NCBI GenBank assembly: GCA_947174805.1
Contig: CAMWKH010000026.1
Coordinates: 1 to 44,803, forward strand
Source: an uncultured Roseburia sp.
GTDB lineage: Bacteria; Bacillota; Clostridia; Lachnospirales; Lachnospiraceae
Length of the DNA stretch: 44,803 bases
Reading direction: 5' to 3'
A program made the translations under genes and the position numbers. Each line of letters opens with the position of its first letter. Position 1 is the stretch's first letter. Below, in pieces: positions 17,219 through 26,123 of the stretch. The notes under the pieces are model-generated. The model saw only the letters and a list, made by a program, of their open reading frames with translations. It searched no databases and had not been told where the DNA came from.

Positions 17219-18145
17219 CTATTTTCTTTTTGGTATCTGCGCTAAAACCACCGCTCCAAATATCAGCACGCATCCAAGGAGTTCCCGGGGGGACAAGGAC
17301 TCCCCTAAAATCACCCATCCCGCCACCACGGAAAACACAGATTCCAGGCTTAGCAAAAGGGAGGCAACAGTGGGGTTCATGCCCTGCTGTCCCACAATCT
17401 GTAAGGTATAGGCTGCGCCGCAGGATAGGATTCCCGCATATAATATGGAAATCCAGGCTTGGGGATTGATAAGGGCTGGCCCTAAAGCGTATATGCCGGA
17501 AATGGAGTGTCCCATATCCACAAAATACATAGGGATAAAAGACAGGGCACCGCATACAAAAAATTGGATGCAGGAGAGGCGCACTCCGTCTGCCAGGACA
17601 GTAAAATGGTCAATCACCAGGATGTGCACCGCAAATGAAAAGGCGCAAAGCAGCAGGAGTACATCTGAGAATCCCAGGGAAAAGTCGCCGTGGATACATA
17701 AAAAATACAATCCAGCTAAGGCAGTCAAGATTCCCATCCAGATATGAAATCCACACTTTTTTTTCAGGAAAATTCCCAATACCGGAACAATTAAAATATA
17801 ACATGCCGTGAGAAACCCAGCTTTTCCCGCAGATGAGCCAAGATAAAGCCCCATCTGCTGCAAATTGCTGGCAAGGGCTAAGGCAATTCCGCAGATGATA
17901 CCCCCCAGAAGCAGATTTTTTTTGTCTTTTTTTGTTTCCGGTTTCTGTTTTGTTAAATGAAGGGCATCCAAAAGTTTAATCACGGGCAAGAGGACTACGC
18001 CGCCTATGAGACAGCGGATGCAGTTAAAGGTATAAGGCCCTAAGGCATCTCCGCCCGTACTCTGTGCCACAAAGGCGATTCCCCAGATAAATGCAGTTAA
18101 TATCAGTAAAAAGGAGTTGCGTCCTGTCTTATTTTTTGAATTCAT
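17219..18145 (-). CDS. EamA/DMT-family transporter
   Basis: A 308-residue inner membrane protein with ten hydrophobic segments arranged as two EamA repeats. The first begins FLLILTAFIWGIAFVAQS with the conserved aromatic-Gly WG, and the second ends PTVASLLLSLESVFSVVAGW, the usual E-S motif of the family. DMT exporters pump out amino acids or other metabolites; the substrate cannot be told here. It is transcribed towards the ATPase-nuclease pair, with only 18 bases between the stop codons and no clear terminator. The start ATG is preceded by CGGAG at good spacing. Confidence 0.92.
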   Translation of the reverse strand: MNSKNKTGRNSFLLILTAFIWGIAFVAQSTGGDALGPYTFNCIRCLIGGVVLLPVIKLLDALHLTKQKPETKKDKKNLLLGGIICGIALALASNLQQMGLYLGSSAGKAGFLTACYILIVPVLGIFLKKKCGFHIWMGILTALAGLYFLCIHGDFSLGFSDVLLLLCAFSFAVHILVIDHFTVLADGVRLSCIQFFVCGALSFIPMYFVDMGHSISGIYALGPALINPQAWISILYAGILSCGAAYTLQIVGQQGMNPTVASLLLSLESVFSVVAGWVILGESLSPRELLGCVLIFGAVVLAQIPKRK

Positions 18146-18183
18146 TTTTCTATCTCCGTATTTCTAATCCTTTGTTTTGTTCC

Positions 18184-18212
18184 ATCTTAACGTTGAAAAA
18201 ATTACATGTCAA
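18184..18212 (-). promoter_or_regulatory. Sigma-A promoter for the EamA gene
   Basis: On the minus strand TTGACA (18212-18207) and TAAGAT (18189-18184) are 17 bases apart, 38 bases upstream of the ATG. The divergent stretch 18213-18377 ahead of the alarmone synthetase is AT-rich and shows no clear promoter. Confidence 0.65.
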
Positions 18213-18377
18213 TATATAAATAATAAAATTAGCAGGATATGTCAAAAAAATATTCATATTTTTATGCATAATTTATCATGTTTCTACATAAGTATGATAG
18301 TGGGTGAATATGACCCATAGGCATGAAAAGATCTATAAAGAAGGGAACGATTAAAAATAGGAGTCTTAAAACGTGAG

Positions 18378-18986
18378 TTGGAAAATCCAGATTTTCTTTT
18401 ACGGAAAAATTGGGTCATTTCTTATTTAGAATGGAAATTAAAGTTTATTGATATGGAATTATCCACAGAATATAATCGCACTGTAACACAGAAGGTGGAG
18501 TCCAGAATTAAGTCGGCGGAGAGCATTACCAGGAAACTTCAACGAAAGGGATGTGAAGTGACCTTTGATAAGGCGTTGGAAAAGTGCAGCGATATTGTGG
18601 GTATCCGTGTGGTTTGTCTCTACAGTGATGATGTATACAAAATTGCGGATTTGTTAAAGCAACAGAAGGATCTGGAATTGATCAAAGAGAAGGATTATAT
18701 TAAAAATCCTAAAAAAAGCGGTTATCAAAGTCTCCACCTGATTGTGGAAGTTCCTTTTACATATAAAAGGACCGTGGAAAAACAGCGGGCGGAAATTCAA
18801 ATCCGCACTGTGGCTATGGATTTCTGGGCAGGGGTGGATAACCAGATTTGTTACAAAAAGAGGGAGGAGGAAGTAAAAAGAGCAGAGGGAGAGTTGAAAC
18901 AATATTCCGATGTAATTGCCCAAATGGATAAACAGATGCTGGAGCTGAGAAAAAAAGTAGAAAAAATCCGCTCTTTTACTGGATAG
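18378..18986 (+). CDS. Small alarmone synthetase (RelA/SpoT domain, RelQ-like)
   Basis: A 202-residue single-domain (p)ppGpp synthetase that would move pyrophosphate from ATP to GDP/GTP. It has the synthetase landmarks RIKSAESITRKLQRKG, DIVGIRVVCLY, IKNPKKSGYQSLHLIVEVP and EIQIRTVAMDFWAGVDNQ, with no hydrolase, TGS or ACT domains. It ends in a basic helix like RelQ/YjbM. The frame has no ATG until residue 27, inside the fold, so the TTG at 18378 is the likely start. AGGAG lies 14 bases upstream, longer than ideal, so translation may be weak. It is a single gene ahead of the Na/Pi transporter. Confidence 0.9.
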   Translation: MENPDFLLRKNWVISYLEWKLKFIDMELSTEYNRTVTQKVESRIKSAESITRKLQRKGCEVTFDKALEKCSDIVGIRVVCLYSDDVYKIADLLKQQKDLELIKEKDYIKNPKKSGYQSLHLIVEVPFTYKRTVEKQRAEIQIRTVAMDFWAGVDNQICYKKREEEVKRAEGELKQYSDVIAQMDKQMLELRKKVEKIRSFTG

Positions 18987-19079
18987 TTAAGGTGGTTTCG
19001 GTTATAATGGAAATGGTTGCTAATTTTAGCAGATAGAAAATGATATGTAAAGAGTATAAGGAGATACAAGGAGATAAAA

Positions 19080-20855
19080 ATGGATATTTTTGGCATACTG
19101 ACTTTAGTTGGCGGGTTGGCATTATTTTTATATGGAATGAACGTAATGGGGGGAGGCTTGGAAAAATTGTCCGGGGGTAAGCTGGAGATGATTTTGGAAC
19201 GCCTTACCTCTAATCCTGTAAAGGCAGTTCTCTTGGGAGCAGGGGTGACTGCGGTGATTCAGTCCTCCTCTGCCACTACAGTTATGGTGGTAGGTTTTGT
19301 AAATTCCGGGATTATGAAGCTGTATCAGGCCATTGGAATTATAATGGGTGCCAATGTGGGAACCACAGTGACCTCATGGATATTAAGCCTTACAGGGATA
19401 CAGGGAGAAAGTTTTATTGTAAAGCTTTTTAAACCCTCCTCCTTTTCCCCAGTTCTGGCTTTGATTGGTATTATTTTATATACTACAGGGAAGAATAACA
19501 GAAAAAAAGATATTGGAGAGATTTTTTTAGGATTTGCAGTGTTGATGTTTGGAATGGAGTCTATGAGCGGTGCTGTAAAACCTTTGGCTGATGTACCGGA
19601 ATTTACTGGTATTTTAACCATGTTCCGAAATCCCATTCTAGGCGTGATTGTGGGAGCTCTCTTGACGGCTATTATACAATCCTCCTCCGCATCCGTAGGT
19701 ATTCTTCAGGCTTTGTCTGTGACTGGGGCATTTACATATGGCTCGGTAGTTCCCATTATTATGGGGCAGAATATCGGCACATGCGTCACAGCCATGCTGT
19801 CTGCGCTGGGGGCAAATAAAAGTGCAAAGCGCACGGCTTTTGTGCATCTTTATTTTAACGTGATAGGCGCTGTCATTTTTATGGTAATTTATTTTGGTTT
19901 AAATGCGGTAATCCATTTTGGATTTACCAATGATACAGTGGGGGCAGCACAGATTGCCCTGATACACAGCATATTTAATATTTTCACCACATTGCTTTTG
20001 CTTCCCTTTATAAAGGTTTTGGAGAAGCTGGCTTACCTCACCATTCCAGTGTCTGAAGATGAGAAGGAGTCAAAAGAGGACAGGGAATTTCTGGTGTTGG
20101 ACAACCGTTTCTTAAATACTCCCGGTTTTGCCATTGAGCAGTGCCGAAGTCTTGCCAATAATATGGCGGAACTGTCAAAAGATTGCTTTTTGAAGGCGAT
20201 GCACACACTCACGGATTATAAAGAGGAGGAAGTGGAGGCGGTAATTGCCCTGGAAAACCGTATTGACCTGTATGAGGACAAGATTAGTGTATATCTCACA
20301 AAGTTAAGAAGCTATAACCTGGGATATCAGGATAGCCAGAATGTTTCTACCCTGATGCACTGTATTACGGATTTGGAACGGATTTCCGACCATGCGGTAA
20401 ATGTTGTGGAATCGGTGCAGGAGATGGTGAAAAAGGATTTGCATTTTTCAAAGAAGGCACAGGAGGAAATGAAAATTTACGGGGATGCAGTGGAGGATAT
20501 TTTAACACGTGCAGTGGATGCCTTTATCCATACAGATGAAAAACGGGCCTTGACGGTGGAACCTTTAGAGGAAGTCATAGATTCTCTGAATAAAAGTGTG
20601 AAGAAGCGCCATATTAAGCGGCTTAGAAAAGGGAAATGCACGATAGAGCTTGGTTTGATTTTGTCGGATATTGCTACTAATTATGAACGGGTGTCTGACC
20701 ATTGTTCTAATATCGCAGTGTGTCTGATTCAGATTCAGGATACGGAGCTGGAAGCTCATAGTTACGTGAACCATCTGAAAGGCGGGGAAGACGATATTTT
20801 TGAGAGACAGGTTGAAGTTTTAGGGGAAAAGTATAGTCTTTCCAAAGAAAAATAG
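19080..20855 (+). CDS. Na/Pi cotransporter family protein with PhoU-like tail
   Basis: A 591-residue transporter. The membrane part (about 1-320) carries the two inverted repeats of the NptA/YjbB family, each with the QSSSA hallmark (GAGVTAVIQSSSATTV and GALLTAIIQSSSASVG). The C-terminal ~220 residues are a helical PhoU-like domain with E/D-rich motifs such as DLERISDHAVN and YERVSDHCSNIA, likely metal-binding and regulatory. Relatives move phosphate with sodium. It is followed 33 bases later by a calcium/sodium antiporter, so the two may be co-transcribed and both depend on the sodium gradient. Confidence 0.93.
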   Translation: MDIFGILTLVGGLALFLYGMNVMGGGLEKLSGGKLEMILERLTSNPVKAVLLGAGVTAVIQSSSATTVMVVGFVNSGIMKLYQAIGIIMGANVGTTVTSWILSLTGIQGESFIVKLFKPSSFSPVLALIGIILYTTGKNNRKKDIGEIFLGFAVLMFGMESMSGAVKPLADVPEFTGILTMFRNPILGVIVGALLTAIIQSSSASVGILQALSVTGAFTYGSVVPIIMGQNIGTCVTAMLSALGANKSAKRTAFVHLYFNVIGAVIFMVIYFGLNAVIHFGFTNDTVGAAQIALIHSIFNIFTTLLLLPFIKVLEKLAYLTIPVSEDEKESKEDREFLVLDNRFLNTPGFAIEQCRSLANNMAELSKDCFLKAMHTLTDYKEEEVEAVIALENRIDLYEDKISVYLTKLRSYNLGYQDSQNVSTLMHCITDLERISDHAVNVVESVQEMVKKDLHFSKKAQEEMKIYGDAVEDILTRAVDAFIHTDEKRALTVEPLEEVIDSLNKSVKKRHIKRLRKGKCTIELGLILSDIATNYERVSDHCSNIAVCLIQIQDTELEAHSYVNHLKGGEDDIFERQVEVLGEKYSLSKEK

Positions 20856-20888
20856 TGCGCCTGAGTTTGGGTAAAGAGAGGAGAAATT

Positions 20889-21824
20889 ATGTCATATCTT
20901 TTTCTTGTGGTTGGTTTTTTTCTGTTGATTAAAGGGGCGGATTTTTTTGTGGAGGGCAGTTCCAGCATTGCCAAGATGTTTCGTGTGCCTTCTATGATTA
21001 TCGGTATGACCATTGTGGCGATGGGAACCAGCCTGCCGGAGTGTTCTGTCAGCGTAAGCGCTTCTATCAGCAACAATAATGCATTGGCTGTGAGCAATGC
21101 TGTGGGCTCCAATATATTTAACCTTATGGTTGTGTGTGGATTTTGTGCGTTATTTGCACCTCTTGCAGTACAGGAAAAGACATTGAAGCAGGAATTTCCA
21201 TTTTCTGTTGCAACTGCCCTTTTGCTTATGGGTTTTGGATATTTCGGAATGTCTGTAAGCCGGATGGAGGGTATTATGCTTCTAGTGGTTTTTGTTTTCT
21301 TTTTGCTGTGGATGATTCACTCTGCCAAAAAGGCAAGATCTAAGGGGGGAGCTTCAGGGGAAGATGATGTGGTAATTCTCCCATTCTGGAAAAGCGGCAT
21401 TTTTATTGCCGGAGGGGCAATGGCCATTGCGCTGGGAGGGGATATTGTAGTAGAAGCCGCTTCCGATATTGCTGCTTCCTTTGGCTTAAGCCAGAATCTT
21501 ATCGGCCTCACCATTGTGGCACTGGGAACCAGTCTGCCAGAGTTGGTAACTTCTATTGTGGCAGCCAGGAAAAATGAGCTGGAGATGGCATTGGGCAATG
21601 TAATCGGCTCCAATATATTTAATATTTTATTTGTTTTGGGGGTTGCGGCAGCCATCAGCCCCATTGAATTTATTATGGAAAACGTGATTGATATTGTGAT
21701 TCTTACAGCAATGAGTTTTCTGGTATGGATATTTGCCTGGACAAATAAGAAAATCCGCAGGATGGAAGGTCTTGTTATGTTGGCGGTATATTTGGGATAT
21801 ATGTGGTATATTATTGTGCGGTAA
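20889..21824 (+). CDS. Calcium/sodium antiporter (CaCA family)
   Basis: A 311-residue exchanger with ten membrane segments and the two alpha repeats of the YrbG/CaCA family: GTSLPECSVSVSASISNNNA then SNAVGSNIFNL, and GTSLPELVTSIVAARKNE then GNVIGSNIFNI. The acidic residues of both GTSLPE motifs, which bind the cation, are intact. It probably exports Ca2+ in exchange for Na+ or H+. The start is supported by AGAGAGGAG eight bases upstream. Confidence 0.94.
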   Translation: MSYLFLVVGFFLLIKGADFFVEGSSSIAKMFRVPSMIIGMTIVAMGTSLPECSVSVSASISNNNALAVSNAVGSNIFNLMVVCGFCALFAPLAVQEKTLKQEFPFSVATALLLMGFGYFGMSVSRMEGIMLLVVFVFFLLWMIHSAKKARSKGGASGEDDVVILPFWKSGIFIAGGAMAIALGGDIVVEAASDIAASFGLSQNLIGLTIVALGTSLPELVTSIVAARKNELEMALGNVIGSNIFNILFVLGVAAAISPIEFIMENVIDIVILTAMSFLVWIFAWTNKKIRRMEGLVMLAVYLGYMWYIIVR

Positions 21825-21843
21825 GATTAGAAAAACCTGTGGG

Positions 21844-21892
21844 TTCAAAGACAGATGTATATGATTTAATATGCAGCTGTCTTTGAATTTTT
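21844..21892 (+). terminator. Terminator after the antiporter
   Basis: The 11-bp arms TTCAAAGACAG (21844-21854) and CTGTCTTTGAA (21877-21887) are exact complements around a 22-base loop that can pair further, and are followed by TTTTTCT. Confidence 0.7.
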
Positions 21893-21971
21893 CTATTTAT
21901 AGGGTGTTTCCTTCGGGGCGGCCTTGCCGCTGCATAGTATTTGTGTTAGGATAAATGAAACACAGGATAAC

Positions 21972-22000
21972 TTGTAAAATTTACCCAGGTAATATATAAT
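21972..22000 (+). promoter_or_regulatory. Sigma-A promoter for the zinc-ribbon/metG/tatD operon
   Basis: TTGTAA (21972-21977) and TATAAT (21995-22000) with a 17-base spacer, 30 bases ahead of the ribosome site of the first gene. Confidence 0.65.
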
Positions 22001-22030
22001 ACAAAGAAATAAATGTAAAGGAGAATGCGT

Positions 22031-22489
22031 ATGAGTTTTATAGATAAGTTAGGGGATTCCATAGTTTCCATGAGCAAAGATGTGGGACAAAAGGCAAAGG
22101 AGGCCTCCGGCATAGCGAAATTGAAACTGGATATTCGTATCAAGCAGGAGTATGTAAAGGAGCAGTATGCCCAGTTGGGAAAAGTTTACTATGAAGCCCA
22201 TAAAAATGAGGATGTGCCGGAAAAACAGAGATTTGACAAGATTTCTGACGCTTTAGATGAGATTGACAAGATGGAACTTCAGATTTTGGAGTTAAAAAGA
22301 GCAAGAAGATGTCCGAATTGTGGAGTGGAGGCTTCCGAGACAGCAGAGTTTTGCAGCAACTGCGGGGCAAAACTTGGAGTTGTGGTAGGCGAGGCCAAAG
22401 GGGAGGATGTAACAAATAATGAAGACAGCCATCCCACGGAGGATGTGGAATTGGAAGAAGAGCCGGATGACAATTCAGAATGGCTTTAA
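22031..22489 (+). CDS. Zinc-ribbon domain protein
   Basis: A 152-residue protein. The first ~95 residues form a coiled-coil-like helical region (KQEYVKEQYAQLGKVYYEAH). A double-CXXC zinc ribbon follows, CPNCGVEASETAEFCSNCG at residues about 97-115, and the tail is highly acidic. Such proteins are common in Lachnospiraceae and have no assigned function. I start at the ATG at 22031, because AAAGGAG is seven bases before it; the ATG six bases earlier is too close. It heads an apparent operon with metG and tatD. Confidence 0.8.
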   Translation: MSFIDKLGDSIVSMSKDVGQKAKEASGIAKLKLDIRIKQEYVKEQYAQLGKVYYEAHKNEDVPEKQRFDKISDALDEIDKMELQILELKRARRCPNCGVEASETAEFCSNCGAKLGVVVGEAKGEDVTNNEDSHPTEDVELEEEPDDNSEWL

Positions 22490-22512
22490 AATAATTAAGG
22501 AGATAACGTAAC

Positions 22513-24474
22513 ATGAGCAGCAAAGGGAAATATTACATTACAACAGCTATTGCCTATACATCGGGAAAACCCCATATCGGGAACACATATGAAATTGTGC
22601 TGGCGGATGCCATTGCAAGGTACAAACGTCAGGAAGGATATGAAGTCTATTTTCAGACAGGTACAGATGAGCATGGACAGAAGATACAGGATAAGGCCGA
22701 GGCAGCAGGCATTACGCCAAAAGAGTATGTAGATAATGTGGCAGGAAAAGTGAAAGACATCTGGGATTTGATGAATACTTCCTATGACAATTTTGTCCGC
22801 ACCACAGATGAAGACCATGAAAAGCAGGTTAAAAAAATTTTTAAAAAGCTCTACGATAAAGGAGATATTTATAAAGGTGCTTATGAGGGAATGTACTGTG
22901 TTCCCTGTGAATCTTTCTGGACAGATTCACAGTTAAAAGACGGAAAATGCCCTGATTGCGGCGGTCCTGTTTCTCCGGCCAAGGAGGAAGCATATTTCTT
23001 TAAAATGAGCAAATATGCCGACAGGCTCATTGAGCATATCAATGCCCATCCGGAATTTATTCAGCCCGTGGCAAGAAAGAATGAAATGATGAACAATTTT
23101 CTTCTTCCGGGGCTGCAGGATTTGTGTGTATCCAGGACATCTTTTAGCTGGGGAATTCCTGTGGATTTTGATGAGAAGCATGTGGTGTATGTGTGGCTGG
23201 ATGCCCTGACAAACTATATTACTAAGATTGGTTATGATGCAGACGGGAATTCTACAGAGTTTTTCAATAAAAACTGGCCGGCGGATTTACACTTGATTGG
23301 AAAGGATATTATTCGTTTCCATACTATATACTGGCCGATTTTCCTTATGGCATTGGATTTGCCTCTGCCAAAACAGGTATTTGGGCATCCCTGGTTATTA
23401 CAGGGGAATGGAAAAATGAGCAAGTCCAAGGGAAATGTGCTTTACGCAGACGAGCTGGCAGATTTTTTCGGCGTGGATGCTGTTCGCTATTTTGTGCTTC
23501 ATGAGATGCCCTTTGACAATGACGGCGTGATTTCCTGGGAGTTGATGGTGGAGCGGTTAAATTCAGACCTTGCCAATACATTGGGCAATCTGGTAAACCG
23601 TACCATTTCCATGAGCAATAAATATTTTAATGGCATTGTGAGAGATGAAGGTATTTCCCAAGAGGTAGATGAGGACTTAAAGCAGATTGTCACCGGTACG
23701 GTATCTAAGGTCGAAGCTAAAATGGCTGAACTTCGTGTGGCGGATGCCATAACGGAAGTGTTTAATCTCTTTAAACGCTGCAACAAATATATAGATGAGA
23801 CGACTCCCTGGATTCTTGCTAAGGATGAGGCGTCAAAACCCCGTCTTTCCACAGTACTTTACAACTTGGTGGAGAGTATCGGTATCGGGGCGACTCTTCT
23901 GCACAGTTTTATGCCAAAGACTTCCGAAAAAATTTTAGAACAGTTAAACGCTTCCCAAGTAGATTATGATGAGCTGGGAACCTTTGGCCATTATGAAAAC
24001 GGTAAGAAAGTAGTGGAAAAACCGGAAATTCTATTTGCAAGGCTGGATTTAGAAGAAATAATGAAAAAAGTGGAAGAACTTTACCCCTCTGAGGATGTAG
24101 AAGAGGTGAAAGAGGATGAAGAGCCTGGCATTGATGTGGAGCCTAAAGATGAGATTTCCTACGATGATTTTATGAAGATGCAATTTCAGGTAGGAAAAAT
24201 CATTGAATGTAAAGCGGTGGAGAAATCCAAAAAGTTATTATGTTCTCAGGTAAAAATTGGCAGTCAAGTGAAACAGATTGTCTCTGGTATTCGGAAGTAC
24301 TACGCCCCGGAGGAGATGGTAGGGAAAAAAGTAATGGTATTGGTCAATCTGAAACCTGCCAAGTTAGCTGGAGTTCTCTCTGAGGGTATGCTCCTGTGTG
24401 CAGAAAACGATAAAGGAGAGCTGGCCCTGATGGAGCCGGATAAAGATATGCCCTCCGGAGCGGAGATTTGTTGA
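22513..24474 (+). CDS. metG: Methionine--tRNA ligase
   Basis: A 653-residue class I synthetase charging tRNA-Met. The HIGH site is HIGN in YTSGKPHIGNTYE. A CXXC zinc knuckle follows (CVPCESFW and CPDCGG), and KMSKSKGN is the KMSKS loop. The last ~110 residues are a tRNA-binding (EMAP/Trbp111) domain (KMQFQVGKIIECKAVE, LLCSQVKIG, VNLKPAKLAGVLSEGML) that helps dimerisation and tRNA grip. No T-box is seen upstream. The stop is 2 bases before tatD, the classic metG-tatD order. Confidence 0.97.
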   Translation: MSSKGKYYITTAIAYTSGKPHIGNTYEIVLADAIARYKRQEGYEVYFQTGTDEHGQKIQDKAEAAGITPKEYVDNVAGKVKDIWDLMNTSYDNFVRTTDEDHEKQVKKIFKKLYDKGDIYKGAYEGMYCVPCESFWTDSQLKDGKCPDCGGPVSPAKEEAYFFKMSKYADRLIEHINAHPEFIQPVARKNEMMNNFLLPGLQDLCVSRTSFSWGIPVDFDEKHVVYVWLDALTNYITKIGYDADGNSTEFFNKNWPADLHLIGKDIIRFHTIYWPIFLMALDLPLPKQVFGHPWLLQGNGKMSKSKGNVLYADELADFFGVDAVRYFVLHEMPFDNDGVISWELMVERLNSDLANTLGNLVNRTISMSNKYFNGIVRDEGISQEVDEDLKQIVTGTVSKVEAKMAELRVADAITEVFNLFKRCNKYIDETTPWILAKDEASKPRLSTVLYNLVESIGIGATLLHSFMPKTSEKILEQLNASQVDYDELGTFGHYENGKKVVEKPEILFARLDLEEIMKKVEELYPSEDVEEVKEDEEPGIDVEPKDEISYDDFMKMQFQVGKIIECKAVEKSKKLLCSQVKIGSQVKQIVSGIRKYYAPEEMVGKKVMVLVNLKPAKLAGVLSEGMLLCAENDKGELALMEPDKDMPSGAEIC

Positions 24475-24476
24475 GT

Positions 24477-25253
24477 ATGATTTTCGAGACACATGCCCAT
24501 TATGATGACGACCAATTTCAGGATGACAGAGAGGTGTTAATTCCATCTCTGTTAAATGACAATATATGTAATATTATCAATGTATCTTCTTCCTTTGAGA
24601 GTATTTCGTCAGGGATGGAACTGGCGGAGAAGTATGACAGGGTCTATGTGGCAGTGGGAGTTCATCCCAGTGACATTGCAGGGCTGACGGATGAAAACTT
24701 TTCCTGGATAAAAAAACAGTGCAGAAATCCCAAAGTGGCGGCGGTAGGGGAGATTGGCCTGGATTACTACTGGGATAAAGAGGAAGAGGTACAAAAAAGA
24801 CAAAGAGAATGGTTTTTCCGCCAGATAAAGCTGGCAGAGGAAGAAAATCTTCCTATTATTGTACATTCCAGAGATGCGGCGGAGCATACCATGGAGGTTA
24901 TGCGAGAAGCCCATGCTGAAAATATACCCGGTGTAATACACTGCTATTCCTATTCTTTGGAGATGGCAAAAGAGTTTATAAAAATGGGGTATTACATTGG
25001 AGTGGGCGGCGTTGTGACCTTTAAAAATGCAAGAAAGTTAAAAGAAACTGTTGTGGGTATTCCTTTGGAGAGAATTTTATTGGAGACGGACGCCCCTTAT
25101 CTGGCACCGGAGCCCAACCGGGGGAAAAGAAACCATTCCGGCAATCTCACCTATGTAGCGGAAATGGTAGCTGAACTGAAAGGCATCACATCCCAGGAGG
25201 TGGAGGATGTGACAAGGGAAAATGCCAGGAGGCTGTTTTCTAAAGTGATATAA
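24477..25253 (+). CDS. tatD: TatD-family metal-dependent hydrolase/DNase
   Basis: A 258-residue TIM-barrel hydrolase. The metal ligands are in place: ETHAHYDD at the start (HxH), GEIGLDYYW, IVHSRDA, HCYS and ETDAPYLAPEPNRGKRN. TatD enzymes act as 3'-5' exonucleases on DNA. The start ATG at 24477 falls 2 bases after the metG stop, with GGAG inside metG serving as the ribosome site. Next downstream in related genomes one expects rnmV and ksgA; here a convergent pair of genes intervenes instead. Confidence 0.94.
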   Translation: MIFETHAHYDDDQFQDDREVLIPSLLNDNICNIINVSSSFESISSGMELAEKYDRVYVAVGVHPSDIAGLTDENFSWIKKQCRNPKVAAVGEIGLDYYWDKEEEVQKRQREWFFRQIKLAEEENLPIIVHSRDAAEHTMEVMREAHAENIPGVIHCYSYSLEMAKEFIKMGYYIGVGGVVTFKNARKLKETVVGIPLERILLETDAPYLAPEPNRGKRNHSGNLTYVAEMVAELKGITSQEVEDVTRENARRLFSKVI

Positions 25254-25265
25254 TATGGAAAGTTT

Positions 25266-25298
25266 GGGCAGGGAAGATTGTGATATGTTTCCCTGCCT
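25266..25298. terminator. Terminator between convergent tatD and the DNA-metabolism pair
   Basis: GGCAGGGAA (25267-25275) pairs with TTCCCTGCC (25289-25297) around a 13-base loop. It lies in the 69 bases between two convergent stops and probably serves tatD. Confidence 0.6.
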
Positions 25299-25322
25299 GT
25301 TCTTTGTGTTTTCCCGCAAGGG

Positions 25323-26120
25323 TCAATGTCTCGTTAACTTGGACTTCAGCTCCACCGTATCCCTCCAGTATCTTTTTGGTATATTGTGGCTCTGCAATTT
25401 TGAATTTATCCGCTCTTCGATGGCAATGGTCTCAAAAAAAGTTTTCCATAGTTTGCGGTATTCCTGTTCTTCTTGAGAATAACGGTTTATGATATCAAGA
25501 TTTAAATCTTTTGCATCCACTATCATGTAATGCTTACTGGCTTTATGCACTGCCGCAATCTGGTGGGTGGCATCATAGAGAAGAAAATTTTCCAGAGGAA
25601 ATCTGTCTGTAAAATGTTCTGCCACAATGGGAAGAACATTATTTTTTGGATGAATCATGGAAAAAAGCACTCCGTTTTCCAATTCTGCAAATCTTAAAAA
25701 CTCAATCATATAGTGGGCTTCATTATTTGTCTGCCTGCAAAGTTCAAAAATGCAGGAAATACAAGGCTCCGCCAGATACTCTAAAACTTTAGCACCTTCC
25801 GGCAGGGCAAGGGCCATGACGATAGCCTGATACACAGCATTGGCCTTGTCCATGGTAAGTTTCCTACAGTTTCCGTCAGCCATGGCGCATTTACAGATAA
25901 CTTCAAAAAAGGAGATGCCGAGACGGCAAATCAAAGTCCGGGAAACCTTCTGGCTTTTTTCCAAATCAGGGATAACAGTAATGTATTCATGAAAAAGCAG
26001 AATTTCTCCGCAGCTATCAGAACTAAGCTGAATATTTTTATGTCCCAGACGGCTGTCCCAGGCGTCGTAGACTCCGGTTAAGATGCCGTCCAGGCTGTTT
26101 TCACATTGAAAAACATACAT
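25323..26120 (-). CDS. TIGR03915-type putative DNA metabolism protein
   Basis: A 265-residue protein that matches, by pattern and by partner, the family known only as a probable DNA metabolism protein (TIGR03915). Marks are MYVFQCENSLDGILTGVYDAW at the start, DATHQIAAVH mid-way, and the C-terminal KRYWRDTVEL. In some bacteria the equivalent is fused to a uracil-DNA glycosylase-like domain, which is missing here. Its ATG lies 3 bases after the radical SAM gene stop, so both are translated from one message and share the LexA-like control described below. Biochemical activity is unknown. Confidence 0.85.
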   Translation of the reverse strand: MYVFQCENSLDGILTGVYDAWDSRLGHKNIQLSSDSCGEILLFHEYITVIPDLEKSQKVSRTLICRLGISFFEVICKCAMADGNCRKLTMDKANAVYQAIVMALALPEGAKVLEYLAEPCISCIFELCRQTNNEAHYMIEFLRFAELENGVLFSMIHPKNNVLPIVAEHFTDRFPLENFLLYDATHQIAAVHKASKHYMIVDAKDLNLDIINRYSQEEQEYRKLWKTFFETIAIEERINSKLQSHNIPKRYWRDTVELKSKLTRH

Positions 26121-26123
26121 GTT

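Noticed and set aside
17175..17555. Minus-strand ORF of 126 codons over the end of the EamA transporter
   Set aside because: The EamA frame explains this DNA with clean membrane segments; this one has none.
19003..19008. TATAAT upstream of the Na/Pi transporter
   Set aside because: A perfect -10 but with no recognisable -35 at 16-18 bases and no extended -10 TGN; not strong enough to call a promoter.
21917..21931. GC-rich hairpin GCGGC-CTT-GCCGC downstream of the antiporter
   Set aside because: It has no T run and is short. I could not support a terminator, tRNA or repeat family from it.
22140..22523. Minus-strand ORF of 127 codons opposite the zinc-ribbon gene
   Set aside because: It is Pro/Leu/His-rich without a ribosome site and opposes a gene with an evident zinc ribbon and promoter.
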